Below, piece by piece: positions 54,807 to 64,000 of a stretch of DNA of 64,000 nt. How positions within the stretch are numbered: the first letter of the stretch is position 1; each line of letters opens with the position of its first letter. Origin of the DNA: an uncultured Pelagibacteraceae bacterium (GTDB taxonomy: Bacteria > Pseudomonadota > Alphaproteobacteria > Pelagibacterales > Pelagibacteraceae); contig CACBYC010000005.1 of the NCBI GenBank assembly GCA_902543405.1, forward strand, positions 1 through 64,000, read 5' to 3'. The notes beneath the pieces were generated by a model. It was given only the letters and a program-made list of their open reading frames with translations. It was not told the origin of the DNA and did not search any database. The translations under genes were made by a program, and so were the position numbers.

Positions 54807-55643
54807 GTGCCAAAAATTCAATTAAGTAAAAATTTTATCCGATCAACTTGTAAGTTAGCTCTTAATGAGGATCTATATCCTTCAGGAGATATTACAACAA
54901 ATCTATTAAATAATAATTCAATCTCAAAAGTTAACCTAATAAGTAATGAAAAAGGTATTATAGGTGGATTAGAATTTGCTAAGCAAACATTTAATTTATT
55001 AGACAGAAATATTAAATTTCATATAAAAAAAAAAGAAGGATCAAAAATTAACAAAGGATCTGTAATTGCTGTAATTGAGGGTAAAATTAAAAATATATTA
55101 ATTGGAGAAAGAGTTGCTCTAAATTTTCTCTCTCATATCTCTGGAATTGCAACTAAAACCAATAAATTTGTAAAAAAGGTAGGCAAGAAAACAAAAATTT
55201 GTTGTACTAGAAAAACAATTCCTAACTTAAGAGTTATTCAAAAATATGCCGTAAAATTAGGCGGTGGGACTAATCACAGATTTAATTTAAGTGATGAATT
55301 TTTAATTAAAGACAATCATCTAGCCTCATCAAAGAAATTTGAAGAAATAGTGAAAAAAGCAGTTAAAAATAAAAAAAAAAGAAAAATTACTGTCGAAGTA
55401 GACACTTTGAAGCAATTTAAAAGAATTAATGGTCTTAATTTTAATACAGTTCTGTTTGATAATATGAGTCCAAAAACTCTTAGGGTGGCTATTAAATATG
55501 CAAAAGGTAAATATGAGACTGAAGCCTCTGGAGGAATAACTTTAAAAAATGTAAAAAATTTAGCTGCAACAAACGTTGATAGAATATCAGTAGGTGAGTT
55601 AACACATAGCATTCAAGCTTTGGATTTAAAATTAGAGATTTAA
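54807..55643 (+). CDS. nadC: Nicotinate-nucleotide pyrophosphorylase (carboxylating)
   Basis: A 278-residue quinolinate phosphoribosyltransferase, next step after NadA. Start is GTG at 54807. Motifs: LNEDLYPSGDITTNLL near residue 18, RVALNFLSHISGIATKT near 101, CTRKTIPNLRVIQKYAVKLGGGTNHRFNLSDEFLIKDNHL near 132-172, and ETEASGGITLKN near 237. All phosphoribosyl-diphosphate-binding basic residues typical of the family are present. Its end overlaps the convergent ppdK by 4 bases. Confidence 0.96.
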   Translation: MPKIQLSKNFIRSTCKLALNEDLYPSGDITTNLLNNNSISKVNLISNEKGIIGGLEFAKQTFNLLDRNIKFHIKKKEGSKINKGSVIAVIEGKIKNILIGERVALNFLSHISGIATKTNKFVKKVGKKTKICCTRKTIPNLRVIQKYAVKLGGGTNHRFNLSDEFLIKDNHLASSKKFEEIVKKAVKNKKKRKITVEVDTLKQFKRINGLNFNTVLFDNMSPKTLRVAIKYAKGKYETEASGGITLKNVKNLAATNVDRISVGELTHSIQALDLKLEI

Positions 55644-58300
55644 TTTTTTCTTATTTGAGCTTGCGCTGCAGCTAATCTTGCCACTGGAACTCTGTAAGGT
55701 GAACAAGATACATAATCTAATCCAGTTTTTGCGCAAAATTCAATACTTTTAGGGTCTCCACCATGCTCACCACAAATTCCAAGTTTAATTTTTTTGTTTT
55801 GTTTTCTGCCTTTATCAGTAGCAATTTTTATTAAGTCTCCGACTCCATCATCAATTGATACAAAAGGATCAATGTCAAAAATTTTGTTCTCGATATAATC
55901 ATTAAGAAATTTACCACTGTCATCTCTGCTAATTCCAAATGTAGTTTGAGTTAAATCATTTGTTCCAAAACTAAAAAATTCAGCATGTTTAGCGATATCT
56001 TTTGCCTTTATTGCTGCTCTTGGCAATTCAATCATTGTTCCAACTAAAAAATCAAGTTTAATTTTATTCTCATTTTGAACTTTTTTTGCAACCCTAATGA
56101 CTAGATCTTTCATAATTTTTATTTCAGCTTCTGTTGAAACTAAAGGGATCATAATTTCAGGCATAGTTGATTGAATTTTTCGTTTTTTGCATTCCACTAA
56201 AGCCTCAAAAATTGCAGTACATTGCATTTCATAAATTTCGGGGAATGAAATTGCCAATCTACAACCTCTATGACCTAACATTGGATTTTGTTCATGAAGT
56301 TCTGAAATTCTAGCTTCAAGTTCTTTAGCGGGAATATTTAGTGAAACTGCAACATCATTAATTTCGTTATTACTTTTTGGCAAAAATTCATGTAGTGGTG
56401 GGTCAAGCAACCTTACTGTTACTGGCAAACCTCTCATTATTTTAAATATTTCAATAAAATCCTTTTTTTGATGTGGTAATAGCTTTTTAAGTGCATTAGA
56501 TCGATCTTCAATTGTTTTCGATAATATCATTTCTCGTACTGATAGAATTCTTTCCTCCTCAAAAAACATATGCTCAGTTCTACACAAACCAATACCCTCT
56601 GCACCAAATTCTCTAGCAGTTTTACTATCTAATGGTGTCTCCGAATTAGTTCTAATTTTTAATTTTCTGAAATCATCAGACCAACTCATTATTTTTGAGA
56701 AATCACCTGATATTTCTGGTTTAACTGTTTTTATCTCACCAATAATTATTCTGCCTGTTGAACCATCAATTGTAATTGTTTCACCTTCTTTAATCACTTT
56801 ATTGTTTGTTTTGAATAATTTGTTTTCATAATCAATTTCTATTTCACTAGATCCAGAAACACATGGTCGTCCCATCCCTCTAGCAACTACTGCAGCATGA
56901 CTTGTCATACCTCCTCTTGAGGTAAGTATTCCTTTTGCAGCATGCATACCATGTATATCTTCTGGCGAAGTTTCTACACGAACTAATATTGTACTTTGCA
57001 TCATACTATTTAGTCTTTCAGCCTCCTCGGACGTAAAAACAACTTTTCCACTTGCAGCACCGGGTGATGCGGGTAAGCCTGACCCAATTACTTCTAAGTT
57101 TGCTTTCTCATCTAAAGTTGGATGAAGCAAAGTGTCTAAAGAACTTGGTTCTATTCGTAATATTGCATCTTTTTTAGTAATCAACTTTTCATTAACCATA
57201 TCTACAGCTATTTTTACAGCAGATTTAGCTGTTCGTTTTCCAGAGCGTGTTTGAAGCATCCAAAGTTTTTTATTTTCAACTGTAAACTCAACATCCTGCA
57301 TATCTTTGTAATGTTTTTCTAATTTGATTAATATATTTTTAAGTTGATTGTATGTCTTTGGCATTGCCTCCTCCATTGACTTAAGAGTTTCTTTTGATTC
57401 AACTCTAGCTTTTTTTGTAATATGTTGTGGTGTTCTAGTTCCAGCAACAACATCCTCTCCTTGCGCATTTATTAAATATTCTCCATAAATATTTTTTGAT
57501 CCATCTGATGGATTTCTAGTAAAGACTACACCAGTTGCACAATCATTTCCCATATTTCCAAAAACCATTGCTTGTACATTAACTGCTGTACCCCAATTAG
57601 ACGGTATTTGATTTAATTTTCTATAGACTTTTGCTCTGTGGCTTTCCCAAGATAAAAAAACAGCACTTATAGCTCCTATCAATTGTTCATTGACATTTTG
57701 AGGGAAATCTTTTTTTGTTTTTTCTTTTACGATGTTTTTAAAATCTTTAATTAAAGCTTGCCAGTCATACTCATCTAATTCTGTGTCTAATAATACTCCT
57801 TTTGTTAACTTATAGTTCTCGATTATATCCTCAAAGTGATAACTTTCTATTCCCAATACAACACTAGAATACATTTGAATAAAACGCCTATAGCTATCAT
57901 TTGCAAATCTTAAATTTGAAGTTTTTTTTGCAAGTGCTATTACCGTATTATCATTTAGACCTAGATTTAAAATTGTATCCATCATACCAGGCATAGAAAC
58001 CCTAGCTCCAGATCTCACAGAAACTAGAAGAGGATTTTTTAAATCTCCAAATTTTTTTCCAGAGTCTTTTTCAATAAATTTTAATTCTTTATTTATTTCA
58101 TTAAGTATTTTTTTATTTAATTTTTTTTTATTCTTATAAAATAAATCACATACCCCTGTTGATATTGTAAAACCAGGGGGTACAGGTAGCCCTATTCTTC
58201 CCATCTCAGAAAGATTTGCACCTTTGCCACCAAGTATATTTTTTGGTAGTTTAATATTTTTTATTTTATTTGATTTAAAATTAAATATCAATTTTTTCAT
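55640..58300 (-). CDS. ppdK: Pyruvate, phosphate dikinase
   Basis: An 886-residue enzyme interconverting pyruvate, ATP and phosphate with phosphoenolpyruvate, AMP and PPi. The N-terminal nucleotide-binding domain starts with LGGKGANLSEMGRIGLPVPPGF and includes VSVRSGARVSMPGMMDTILNLG. The swivelling phosphohistidine domain has the catalytic His in RGGMTSHAAVVARGMGRPCV near 455. The PEP barrel includes GLCRTEHMFFEEERI near 570 and the C-terminal catalytic Cys in LGICGEHGGDP. It begins 1 base after glyS, a common alphaproteobacterial pairing. Confidence 0.96.
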   Translation of the reverse strand: MKKLIFNFKSNKIKNIKLPKNILGGKGANLSEMGRIGLPVPPGFTISTGVCDLFYKNKKKLNKKILNEINKELKFIEKDSGKKFGDLKNPLLVSVRSGARVSMPGMMDTILNLGLNDNTVIALAKKTSNLRFANDSYRRFIQMYSSVVLGIESYHFEDIIENYKLTKGVLLDTELDEYDWQALIKDFKNIVKEKTKKDFPQNVNEQLIGAISAVFLSWESHRAKVYRKLNQIPSNWGTAVNVQAMVFGNMGNDCATGVVFTRNPSDGSKNIYGEYLINAQGEDVVAGTRTPQHITKKARVESKETLKSMEEAMPKTYNQLKNILIKLEKHYKDMQDVEFTVENKKLWMLQTRSGKRTAKSAVKIAVDMVNEKLITKKDAILRIEPSSLDTLLHPTLDEKANLEVIGSGLPASPGAASGKVVFTSEEAERLNSMMQSTILVRVETSPEDIHGMHAAKGILTSRGGMTSHAAVVARGMGRPCVSGSSEIEIDYENKLFKTNNKVIKEGETITIDGSTGRIIIGEIKTVKPEISGDFSKIMSWSDDFRKLKIRTNSETPLDSKTAREFGAEGIGLCRTEHMFFEEERILSVREMILSKTIEDRSNALKKLLPHQKKDFIEIFKIMRGLPVTVRLLDPPLHEFLPKSNNEINDVAVSLNIPAKELEARISELHEQNPMLGHRGCRLAISFPEIYEMQCTAIFEALVECKKRKIQSTMPEIMIPLVSTEAEIKIMKDLVIRVAKKVQNENKIKLDFLVGTMIELPRAAIKAKDIAKHAEFFSFGTNDLTQTTFGISRDDSGKFLNDYIENKIFDIDPFVSIDDGVGDLIKIATDKGRKQNKKIKLGICGEHGGDPKSIEFCAKTGLDYVSCSPYRVPVARLAAAQAQIRKN

Positions 58301-58301
58301 A

Positions 58302-60365
58302 CTAGGCTTCTATTTTTGAAAAATTAAAATAGTTATCAAAAGTTTTACACAACATATTTAATAATTCTAATCTATTTTTTTTAATTATTATATCTTCATC
58401 ATTAACAATAACATTATCAAAAAAATCGTTTACCTCATTCTTAATACTTGATAAGATTTTTAAAGTCTCCTCGTAATTTTCGTCTTTCCCAATACTCAAA
58501 AAATATTTTCTTATATCATTTATTTTTTTATATAATTTTTTCTCATAATCATTTTTAAATAAACCTGGATCTGCAAAACCAAGGGATTCAGTAGATATTT
58601 TTTCTTCAGTATTTAATATATTTGAAGATCTTTTGTATGCTGCAATAGTTTCAAAGCCGATTTCCTTTTTAATATTTTTATTTAAACATAAAGACTTTTT
58701 ATAAGCCTTTAATATATCGTCTAATCCAAGCAAAAATGTTGAGCTTTCAATTATATCTTGTCTTATTTTTTTTTCTTTTAAATAATTTTTTAATCTTTCA
58801 ATTATAAAATCACTTAATTCGTTTTGTATCTTTTTAATATCAAACTCATAGCCCTGATCTTTATATACTGAACAGGTGTAAACAATTAAATCTTTTAGTT
58901 TGATTTTTATTTCATTTTCGACAATTAATCTGACAAGACTTATAGCCATTCTTCTTATGGCATATGGGTCTTTTGAACTAGTAGGTCTCAGATTAATTCC
59001 AAAAAAACCAACTAATGAGTCTAGTTTATCACTTAAAGATAAAGCAATACTGTACATTTTTTTTGGTAATTTGCTTTCCATCCCGTTAGGCAAATATTGT
59101 TCAGATACAGCAAGACAAACTTCTTTATCAAACCCTTGGAACCTTGCAAAATGACCTCCAACAATGCCTTGGAGTTCTGGAAACTCTCCAACAAGATCAG
59201 ACATTAAATCAACTTTACAAATTGATGAAGCTATTTCAATTTTATCTTTACTAATTAAAAAATCATCAGAAATCAATGATGACAACTTTCTCATGCGCTG
59301 AATTTTGTCAAAATAGGATCCTAAGCCTTTAAAATAATTTATGTTTTTTAACTTATCTACTTGTTTAACTAAATTTTGAGTTTTATTTTTTTCCCAAAAA
59401 AACTCAGCATCACGTAATCTTGCTTCAATCACCCTCTCATTTCCTAATTTAACAAACCCCTTAATATCTTTTATGTCTGAAACAACAAAAAAATTATTTG
59501 TAAGATTATTTTTTTTATCAAAAGTTGGTAAATATTTTTGATGACTCTGCATAGTCGTAATCAATATTTCACTTGGTATATTTAAAAATTTTTTGTCAAA
59601 ATCACAAACAATTACAGCCGGCTTTTCAACTATATTTACTATTTCATCTATAAGCCTATCATTCTGTACGATTTTTAAATTTTTTTTATTAATTATTTCA
59701 TTAATCTTATTCTGTATTATTTTTTTTCTTAAATCTTGATCAATTAAAATACCTTTTTGTTTAAAAAATTTTAAATACGAATGAAAGTCGTTAAAAATGT
59801 GCATGCCTTCTTCTAGTGATTTATCTATAAAAGTTTTGTTGGAGCTATTTATGTGGTTAAAATCAAAATTTAGAGGTTTTTTATTAAATATTGCTAAAAT
59901 AGATTTAAGAGGTCTTCCCCAATAAAGATCATAATTTGCCCATTTCATTGATTTATTCCAAGTAATCTTTTTTAAGATTTCACTTAAATTTTTTTCTAGT
60001 AAATCTGAAACTTTTATTTTTCTAGACTCTTTATTAAAAAAATAAAATTCACCTTTCTCAGTATTTTTTTTAAAGATTTTTTCTAATTTTGTATTGTTTG
60101 ATCTAATAAATCCCTCTAATGCTTTTTCAGGAGCATTAACATTTGGGCCTTTAATTTCCTCTGAGCTTAATTTGATTTCATTAGGGATTTTATCAACATG
60201 TAGAACTAATCTATTTGGTGTTGAATAAACATTGAAATTTTCATTGAATTTGATTTGGTTATCAATAAAAAAATTTTTAATATTTTTTTTTAATTCATTC
60301 CTTGCGTTTATTTGAAGTCTTGCAGGAATTTCCTCACTAAATAGCTCTACAAATAATTCTGACAT
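58302..60365 (-). CDS. glyS: Glycyl-tRNA synthetase beta subunit
   Basis: A 687-residue subunit of the alpha2-beta2 bacterial GlyRS, required for tRNA binding. It opens with the family motif ELFVELFSEEIPARLQ, followed by KGPNVNAPEKALEGFIRSN near 73 and TTMQSHQKYLPTFDKKN near 270. An HD-like region (GIVGGHFARFQG, then EQYLP) and an anticodon-binding-like C-terminal domain complete it. Start overlaps the glyQ stop by 1 base. Confidence 0.95.
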   Translation of the reverse strand: MSELFVELFSEEIPARLQINARNELKKNIKNFFIDNQIKFNENFNVYSTPNRLVLHVDKIPNEIKLSSEEIKGPNVNAPEKALEGFIRSNNTKLEKIFKKNTEKGEFYFFNKESRKIKVSDLLEKNLSEILKKITWNKSMKWANYDLYWGRPLKSILAIFNKKPLNFDFNHINSSNKTFIDKSLEEGMHIFNDFHSYLKFFKQKGILIDQDLRKKIIQNKINEIINKKNLKIVQNDRLIDEIVNIVEKPAVIVCDFDKKFLNIPSEILITTMQSHQKYLPTFDKKNNLTNNFFVVSDIKDIKGFVKLGNERVIEARLRDAEFFWEKNKTQNLVKQVDKLKNINYFKGLGSYFDKIQRMRKLSSLISDDFLISKDKIEIASSICKVDLMSDLVGEFPELQGIVGGHFARFQGFDKEVCLAVSEQYLPNGMESKLPKKMYSIALSLSDKLDSLVGFFGINLRPTSSKDPYAIRRMAISLVRLIVENEIKIKLKDLIVYTCSVYKDQGYEFDIKKIQNELSDFIIERLKNYLKEKKIRQDIIESSTFLLGLDDILKAYKKSLCLNKNIKKEIGFETIAAYKRSSNILNTEEKISTESLGFADPGLFKNDYEKKLYKKINDIRKYFLSIGKDENYEETLKILSSIKNEVNDFFDNVIVNDEDIIIKKNRLELLNMLCKTFDNYFNFSKIEA

Positions 60366-61237
60366 TAACTTTGGCTTTCAATCCAAACTTTCCCAATTGA
60401 TTTAGTTAGTTCTCTTATTCTTGCTATATATTCAGCCCTTTGTGCTACACTAATCACTCCTCTTGCATCTAAAATATTGAAGACATGACTACATTTTAAA
60501 CATTGATCATAAGCTGGAAGAGAAATCTTTTTTTCAACTAATAATTTTGTTTCTTCTTCAAGCATTTCAAATATTTTAAATAAATTATCAGTATTGGCAT
60601 ATTCAAAATTATATGCTGAAAATTCTTTCTCTGACTGATGAAAAACATCTTTGTAAGTAATTCCTTCATCATTCCAAATTAAGTCAAAAACACTTTTTTT
60701 GTTTTGAATAAACATGCACAATCTCTCTAATCCATATGTAATTTCAACAGATACAGGTTTGCATTCAACTCCAGCCATTTGTTGGAAATAGGTAAATTGT
60801 GTAACTTCCATTCCATCACACCAAACTTCCCATCCAAGACCTGCAGCTCCTAATGTAGGACTTTCCCAGTCATCTTCAACAAACCTTATATCGTGTTCCT
60901 CATGGTTAATACCTATTGATGACAAGCTATTTAAATACATCTTTTTTATTTCTTTTGGTGAAGGTTTAATTAAAACTTGGAATTGATAGTAATGTTGCAA
61001 TCTATTAGGGTTGTCACCATATCTTCCATCAGTCGGACGGCGTGATGGTTGAACATATGCAGTTTTCCATGGTTTTGGGCCAAGCGATCTTAAAGTGGTT
61101 GCTGGATGGAATGTCCCAGCACCAACCTCTAGATCGTACGGTTGTAATATTGCACAACCTTTTTTAGACCAGTACTTTTGTAAGTTAAAGATTGTATCTT
61201 GAAAAGATAAAGTTTTTTTTTTTATTTTAGAGACCAT
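60365..61237 (-). CDS. glyQ: Glycyl-tRNA synthetase alpha subunit
   Basis: A 290-residue class II aminoacyl-tRNA synthetase catalytic subunit. Hallmarks are [35 protein letters not shown] near the N-terminus, [28 protein letters not shown] near 60, [19 protein letters not shown] near 137, and EITYGLERL near 168. The C-terminus [20 protein letters not shown] is also conserved. Overlaps the S49 peptidase gene by 11 bases. Confidence 0.97.
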   Translation of the reverse strand: MVSKIKKKTLSFQDTIFNLQKYWSKKGCAILQPYDLEVGAGTFHPATTLRSLGPKPWKTAYVQPSRRPTDGRYGDNPNRLQHYYQFQVLIKPSPKEIKKMYLNSLSSIGINHEEHDIRFVEDDWESPTLGAAGLGWEVWCDGMEVTQFTYFQQMAGVECKPVSVEITYGLERLCMFIQNKKSVFDLIWNDEGITYKDVFHQSEKEFSAYNFEYANTDNLFKIFEMLEEETKLLVEKKISLPAYDQCLKCSHVFNILDARGVISVAQRAEYIARIRELTKSIGKVWIESQS

Positions 61238-62036
61238 ACCTCTGCCAGATTGATCTTTCTTCTAATACACTAATTACTTTATCAGTATAATTTTCAGAAG
61301 ATGCTAGCTTTTTTGATAACCATCCTTTACTTTTTCCAAATTTCTTAATTTCTAAATCATCTCCATATTTCTCTCTTAATATTTGATCTGCATTTCCTAT
61401 TCCATCGATTAGCCCTAATTCTTTTGCTTTTTTTCCTGCCCAAAATTCTCCAGAGAAAAGTTCAATACCAGAGTTTTTGTTTAGTTTTTCTTTTCTACTT
61501 TCTTCAACAACATCTATAAAATCTTGATGAATTTCTAACTGGATATTTTTTAAACGATTTATATCTTCTTCTTTTTCATCCAAAAAAGGATCTAAAGTGC
61601 TTTTATTTTTTCCGGCGGTGTAAACTCTTCTTTCAATCCCAATTTTTTCAATTAAATTTTTAAAACCAAATGAAGCAGAAATAACTCCGATAGATCCTAT
61701 AATTGAGCTTGAGTTAGCATAAATTTCATCACCGGCACACGCAATAAGATATCCTCCAGATGCTGCCACATCCTCAGCAAAAATAATTACTTTCTTTTTT
61801 GTTTTCTTAGCCTGTTCTTTTATTAATTTACATATCAAATGTGATTGTACTGGAGATCCACCAGGTGAATTAATTGTAATTGCAACGGCTAATGCTTTCT
61901 TTACTGAAAAAGCCTTTTTTATAATTTCTTCTTCACTTGAATATTCTATTCCTTGCCTGAACCTTCCAACATTTCCTATAACCCCTGATAATTTGAGGTG
62001 ACTTATTATCTTTTTTTTTTTAAAAATTGAGAACAT
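61227..62036 (-). CDS. S49-family serine peptidase (SppA/SohB-like)
   Basis: A 269-residue signal-peptide-peptidase-type protease of the short bacterial form. [16 protein letters not shown] near 57 is the oxyanion region. The nucleophile Ser is in [20 protein letters not shown] near 92, and the general-base Lys lies in [13 protein letters not shown] near 142. Family members cleave remnant signal peptides and other membrane-embedded substrates. No clear N-terminal transmembrane helix is seen, so it may be cytoplasmic or peripherally attached. It heads the run S49-glyQ-glyS-ppdK. Confidence 0.88.
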   Translation of the reverse strand: MFSIFKKKKIISHLKLSGVIGNVGRFRQGIEYSSEEEIIKKAFSVKKALAVAITINSPGGSPVQSHLICKLIKEQAKKTKKKVIIFAEDVAASGGYLIACAGDEIYANSSSIIGSIGVISASFGFKNLIEKIGIERRVYTAGKNKSTLDPFLDEKEEDINRLKNIQLEIHQDFIDVVEESRKEKLNKNSGIELFSGEFWAGKKAKELGLIDGIGNADQILREKYGDDLEIKKFGKSKGWLSKKLASSENYTDKVISVLEERSIWQRYGL

Positions 62037-62146
62037 TAGAATTTTTATAAGTTTTTTAAATATATTATAAACCCTAGTTATAATTAAAGAATAAGGTGCG
62101 TCAATTGATAAGTATATTAATAAATTGGATATAATAGTTTTAATTA

Positions 62147-63160
62147 ATGGGAACTGTAATACAGCTAAAAAAACAAATTAATAATTCATATGCAGATTTA
62201 AAAAATTCAGTCGATGATAAATTGATTCTAGTTGAAGAAAAAATCAATTCTAGACTAGCAAGTAAAGTTGAATTGGTTCAAAAGATGACCAAGTATCATC
62301 TAAAAACTGGTGGAAAAAGACTAAGAGCACTCTTAACCTTGCAATGTGCTAAAATTTGTGAATATCAAAAAGGATTAAGAGATGTAAATCTTGCCGCTTG
62401 TGTAGAACTTATACATGCAGCTACTTTAATGCATGACGATGTAATAGATAGTGCTGACATTAGACGAGGTAAAAAAACACTTAATACAATTTGGGGAAAC
62501 CATTCATCAATTTTGGTAGGTGATTATTTACTTAGTAAATGTTTTGAAATGATGGTAGAGGATGGGAATTTAGAACTATTAAAACTTTTAGCAACTACAT
62601 CATCTGAAATTGCGCAAGGTGAAGTTCTTCAATTACAACACAATAAAGAAATAGATATCTTGGAAGAAACATATCTAAATATTATTTCATCAAAAACAGC
62701 TTCTTTATTTGCAGCAGCTACTAAAGTTGGCGCAATTATTGCTGAAAAAGATTTAAAATATAAAAATGCTTTGGAATTTTATGGAAAAAACTTGGGGCTT
62801 ACATTTCAAATAGCAGATGACACATTAGACTATAACTCTGAATTAAAATTATTTGGAAAAAATATTGGCAATGACTTTTACGAAGGTAAAGTTACTTTGC
62901 CTATAATTTTACTTTATCAAAAAGTTGATAAGTTTGAAAAAGAAAAATTAAAATCTTTTTTTGAAAAAGATATTCGTGAAAAGCAAGATTTAGAACATGT
63001 TCTAGCTCTAATAAAAAAAAATAATATTATTAATGAGTGTTATAAAAAAGCAGAACATTATATTAATTTAGCTTCTAATTCTTTAAGTGTATTTGAAGAG
63101 TCTGAAGAAAAAAATATATTAAAAAACTTAACTTCTTTTAGTATTGAAAGAAATTTTTAA
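62147..63160 (+). CDS. ispB: Polyprenyl diphosphate synthase (octaprenyl/decaprenyl type)
   Basis: A 337-residue trans-prenyltransferase that makes the ubiquinone side chain. KYHLKTGGKRLRALLTLQCAK near 50, the first Asp-rich motif LMHDDVIDSADIRRGKKT near 95 and the second QIADDTLDY near 219 are all present. Length and divergence fit IspB rather than the shorter farnesyl synthase. The exact chain length cannot be told. Its end overlaps the convergent pdxH by 4 bases. Confidence 0.9.
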   Translation: MGTVIQLKKQINNSYADLKNSVDDKLILVEEKINSRLASKVELVQKMTKYHLKTGGKRLRALLTLQCAKICEYQKGLRDVNLAACVELIHAATLMHDDVIDSADIRRGKKTLNTIWGNHSSILVGDYLLSKCFEMMVEDGNLELLKLLATTSSEIAQGEVLQLQHNKEIDILEETYLNIISSKTASLFAAATKVGAIIAEKDLKYKNALEFYGKNLGLTFQIADDTLDYNSELKLFGKNIGNDFYEGKVTLPIILLYQKVDKFEKEKLKSFFEKDIREKQDLEHVLALIKKNNIINECYKKAEHYINLASNSLSVFEESEEKNILKNLTSFSIERNF

Positions 63161-63780
63161 GGACTTAATAATACTTTTTTCCATTTTTTGGGTAATCTAA
63201 TATATTTTAACCTTTCATGAATTCGATTCTGTCCATCTAGCCAAAATTCAATTTCCTTTGGTTTAATTCTCCAACCAGACCAATGTTCAGGACGTGGTAT
63301 ATTTTTTTTTTTTGGATATTTTTTCTTAAATTCCTCAATGGACTTATATAAATCTTGTCTTTGTTTTAAAATAGAACTTTGCTTTGAGGCCCAAGCACCT
63401 ATTCTACTTCCATAAGCTCTAGAATTATAATAATCATCAGCTTCTTTTTTTGATACTTTAGATGCAACGCCAATTATTCTAATTTGCCTTTGCAAACTTT
63501 TCCAATGAAAGCACATCGAAATTTTTGAGGTATTTCTGATTGCTTTACTTTTGTCACTATTAAGGTTTGTATAAAAAACAAATCCATTTTTATCAAAATT
63601 TTTAAGTAGCACCATTCTAACTGTTGGAAACCCATTTTTATTTACAGTTCCAACTGCAAACGCGTTTGGATCATTAATTTCTGTTTTTTTTGCTTTATTG
63701 AACCATTCTTCAAAAAGTTTTATTGGGTTATTATGCTCTTTAAAGCAAAGATTTAGTCCAAGTGAGTTTTTTTCGTTCAT
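63157..63780 (-). CDS. pdxH: Pyridoxamine/pyridoxine 5'-phosphate oxidase
   Basis: A 207-residue FMN enzyme producing pyridoxal 5'-phosphate. Typical segments: NAFAVGTVNKNGFPTVRMVLLKNFDKNGFVFYTN near 38, SKAIRNTSKISMCFHWKSLQRQIRI near 79, YGSRIGAWASKQSSIL near 123, and the C-terminal RPEHWSGWRIKPKEIEFW plus NRIHERLKY. It is divergent from aroC across 32 bases. Confidence 0.95.
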   Translation of the reverse strand: MNEKNSLGLNLCFKEHNNPIKLFEEWFNKAKKTEINDPNAFAVGTVNKNGFPTVRMVLLKNFDKNGFVFYTNLNSDKSKAIRNTSKISMCFHWKSLQRQIRIIGVASKVSKKEADDYYNSRAYGSRIGAWASKQSSILKQRQDLYKSIEEFKKKYPKKKNIPRPEHWSGWRIKPKEIEFWLDGQNRIHERLKYIRLPKKWKKVLLSP

Positions 63781-63812
63781 AAAATTAAAAAAATAATTTA
63801 TACATTAAAATA

Positions 63813-64000
63813 ATGTCTTTTAATACTTTTGGAAAGTTATTTAGGTTTACCACTTGGGGAGAGTCACATGGTCCGGCTATTGGATGCGTTGTAGATGGCT
63901 GTCCTCCAAATATTCCTATAAAAGAAAGTGATATACAAAAAGAACTTAATAAAAGAAAACCAGGACAATCTAAATTTACAACTCAAAGAAAAGAGGACGA
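63813..64000 (+). CDS. aroC: Chorismate synthase (5' part only)
   Basis: The first 62 codons of aroC, truncated by the window edge. The translation [20 protein letters not shown] is followed by [16 protein letters not shown] and ends with [21 protein letters not shown] and KRKPGQS are signature motifs of chorismate synthase, the final enzyme of the shikimate pathway, which uses reduced FMN. Confidence 0.95.
   Translation, partial: MSFNTFGKLFRFTTWGESHGPAIGCVVDGCPPNIPIKESDIQKELNKRKPGQSKFTTQRKED

Overview
The window looks like a chromosome segment of a streamlined marine alphaproteobacterium of the SAR11 / Candidatus Pelagibacter type. The DNA is very A+T-rich, gaps are very short, many genes overlap by 1-14 bases, and coding sequences are rich in Lys, Ile and Asn. 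The tmRNA gene is circularly permuted (two-piece), as in alphaproteobacteria, and the core blocks mreBCD-mrdAB, leuA-ilvCHB, hflKC-degP, ppdK-glyS-glyQ and nadA-nadC are typical of that group. The taxon is inferred from these traits and was not tested by a search.

Layout. (1) 1-11043, minus strand: a nearly gapless run holding two branched-chain-type ABC transporters (livK-H-M-G-F at 11043-6279, and a second livG-F-H-M at 3036-1 whose last gene leaves the window). Between them lie an AzlCD-type exporter, a secreted pentapeptide-repeat protein, the glutarate 2-hydroxylase CsiD/GlaH and a divergent pyrroline-5-carboxylate reductase-like enzyme. (2) 11136-21476: a LysE-type exporter behind a strong inverted repeat, a TIGR03643-type small protein, glutaredoxin, a DUF1479 dioxygenase, MsrB, an HDAC-family deacetylase, a 2-hydroxyacid dehydrogenase, a DMT exporter, a fused indolepyruvate:ferredoxin oxidoreductase and a D-amino-acid dehydrogenase. 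(3) 21550-27010: the elongasome operon mreB-mreC-mreD-mrdA-rodA. (4) 27013-32053: ilvB-ilvH-ilvC-leuA. (5) 32107-40543: miaA, degP, a DUF2065 protein, hflC, hflK, mrp, thyX and an OafA-type acyltransferase with an SGNH domain.

(6) 40587-53645: the permuted tmRNA gene followed by a 12.8-kb genomic island. A 31-bp segment from the 3' end of the tmRNA (40821-40851) is repeated exactly at 46186-46216, and its last 14 bp recur at 53632-53645, where they still carry the T-tract that would complete a terminator. This divides the island into two elements in tandem. Element 1 (about 5.4 kb) carries eight overlapping genes for exported proteins and a small CxxC protein. Element 2 (about 7.4 kb) carries a defence-like set: an EVE-like protein, an unusual nuclease built from two copies of a PD-(D/E)XK-like domain, two adjacent D12-class adenine methyltransferases, and a 1121-residue protein combining a RecB/Cas4-like nuclease, an RNase H-like exonuclease and an SF1 helicase. 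Each element has its own short iterons, mostly 11 bp apart, just inside both ends. No integrase gene is visible.

(7) 53668-64000: tRNA-Leu(GAG), nadA, nadC, ppdK, glyS, glyQ, an S49 peptidase, a polyprenyl diphosphate synthase, pdxH and the start of aroC. The best candidate for a new system is element 2: a restriction-modification set with a duplicated-domain nuclease and paired methyltransferases, carried on an integrase-less element that targets tmRNA.
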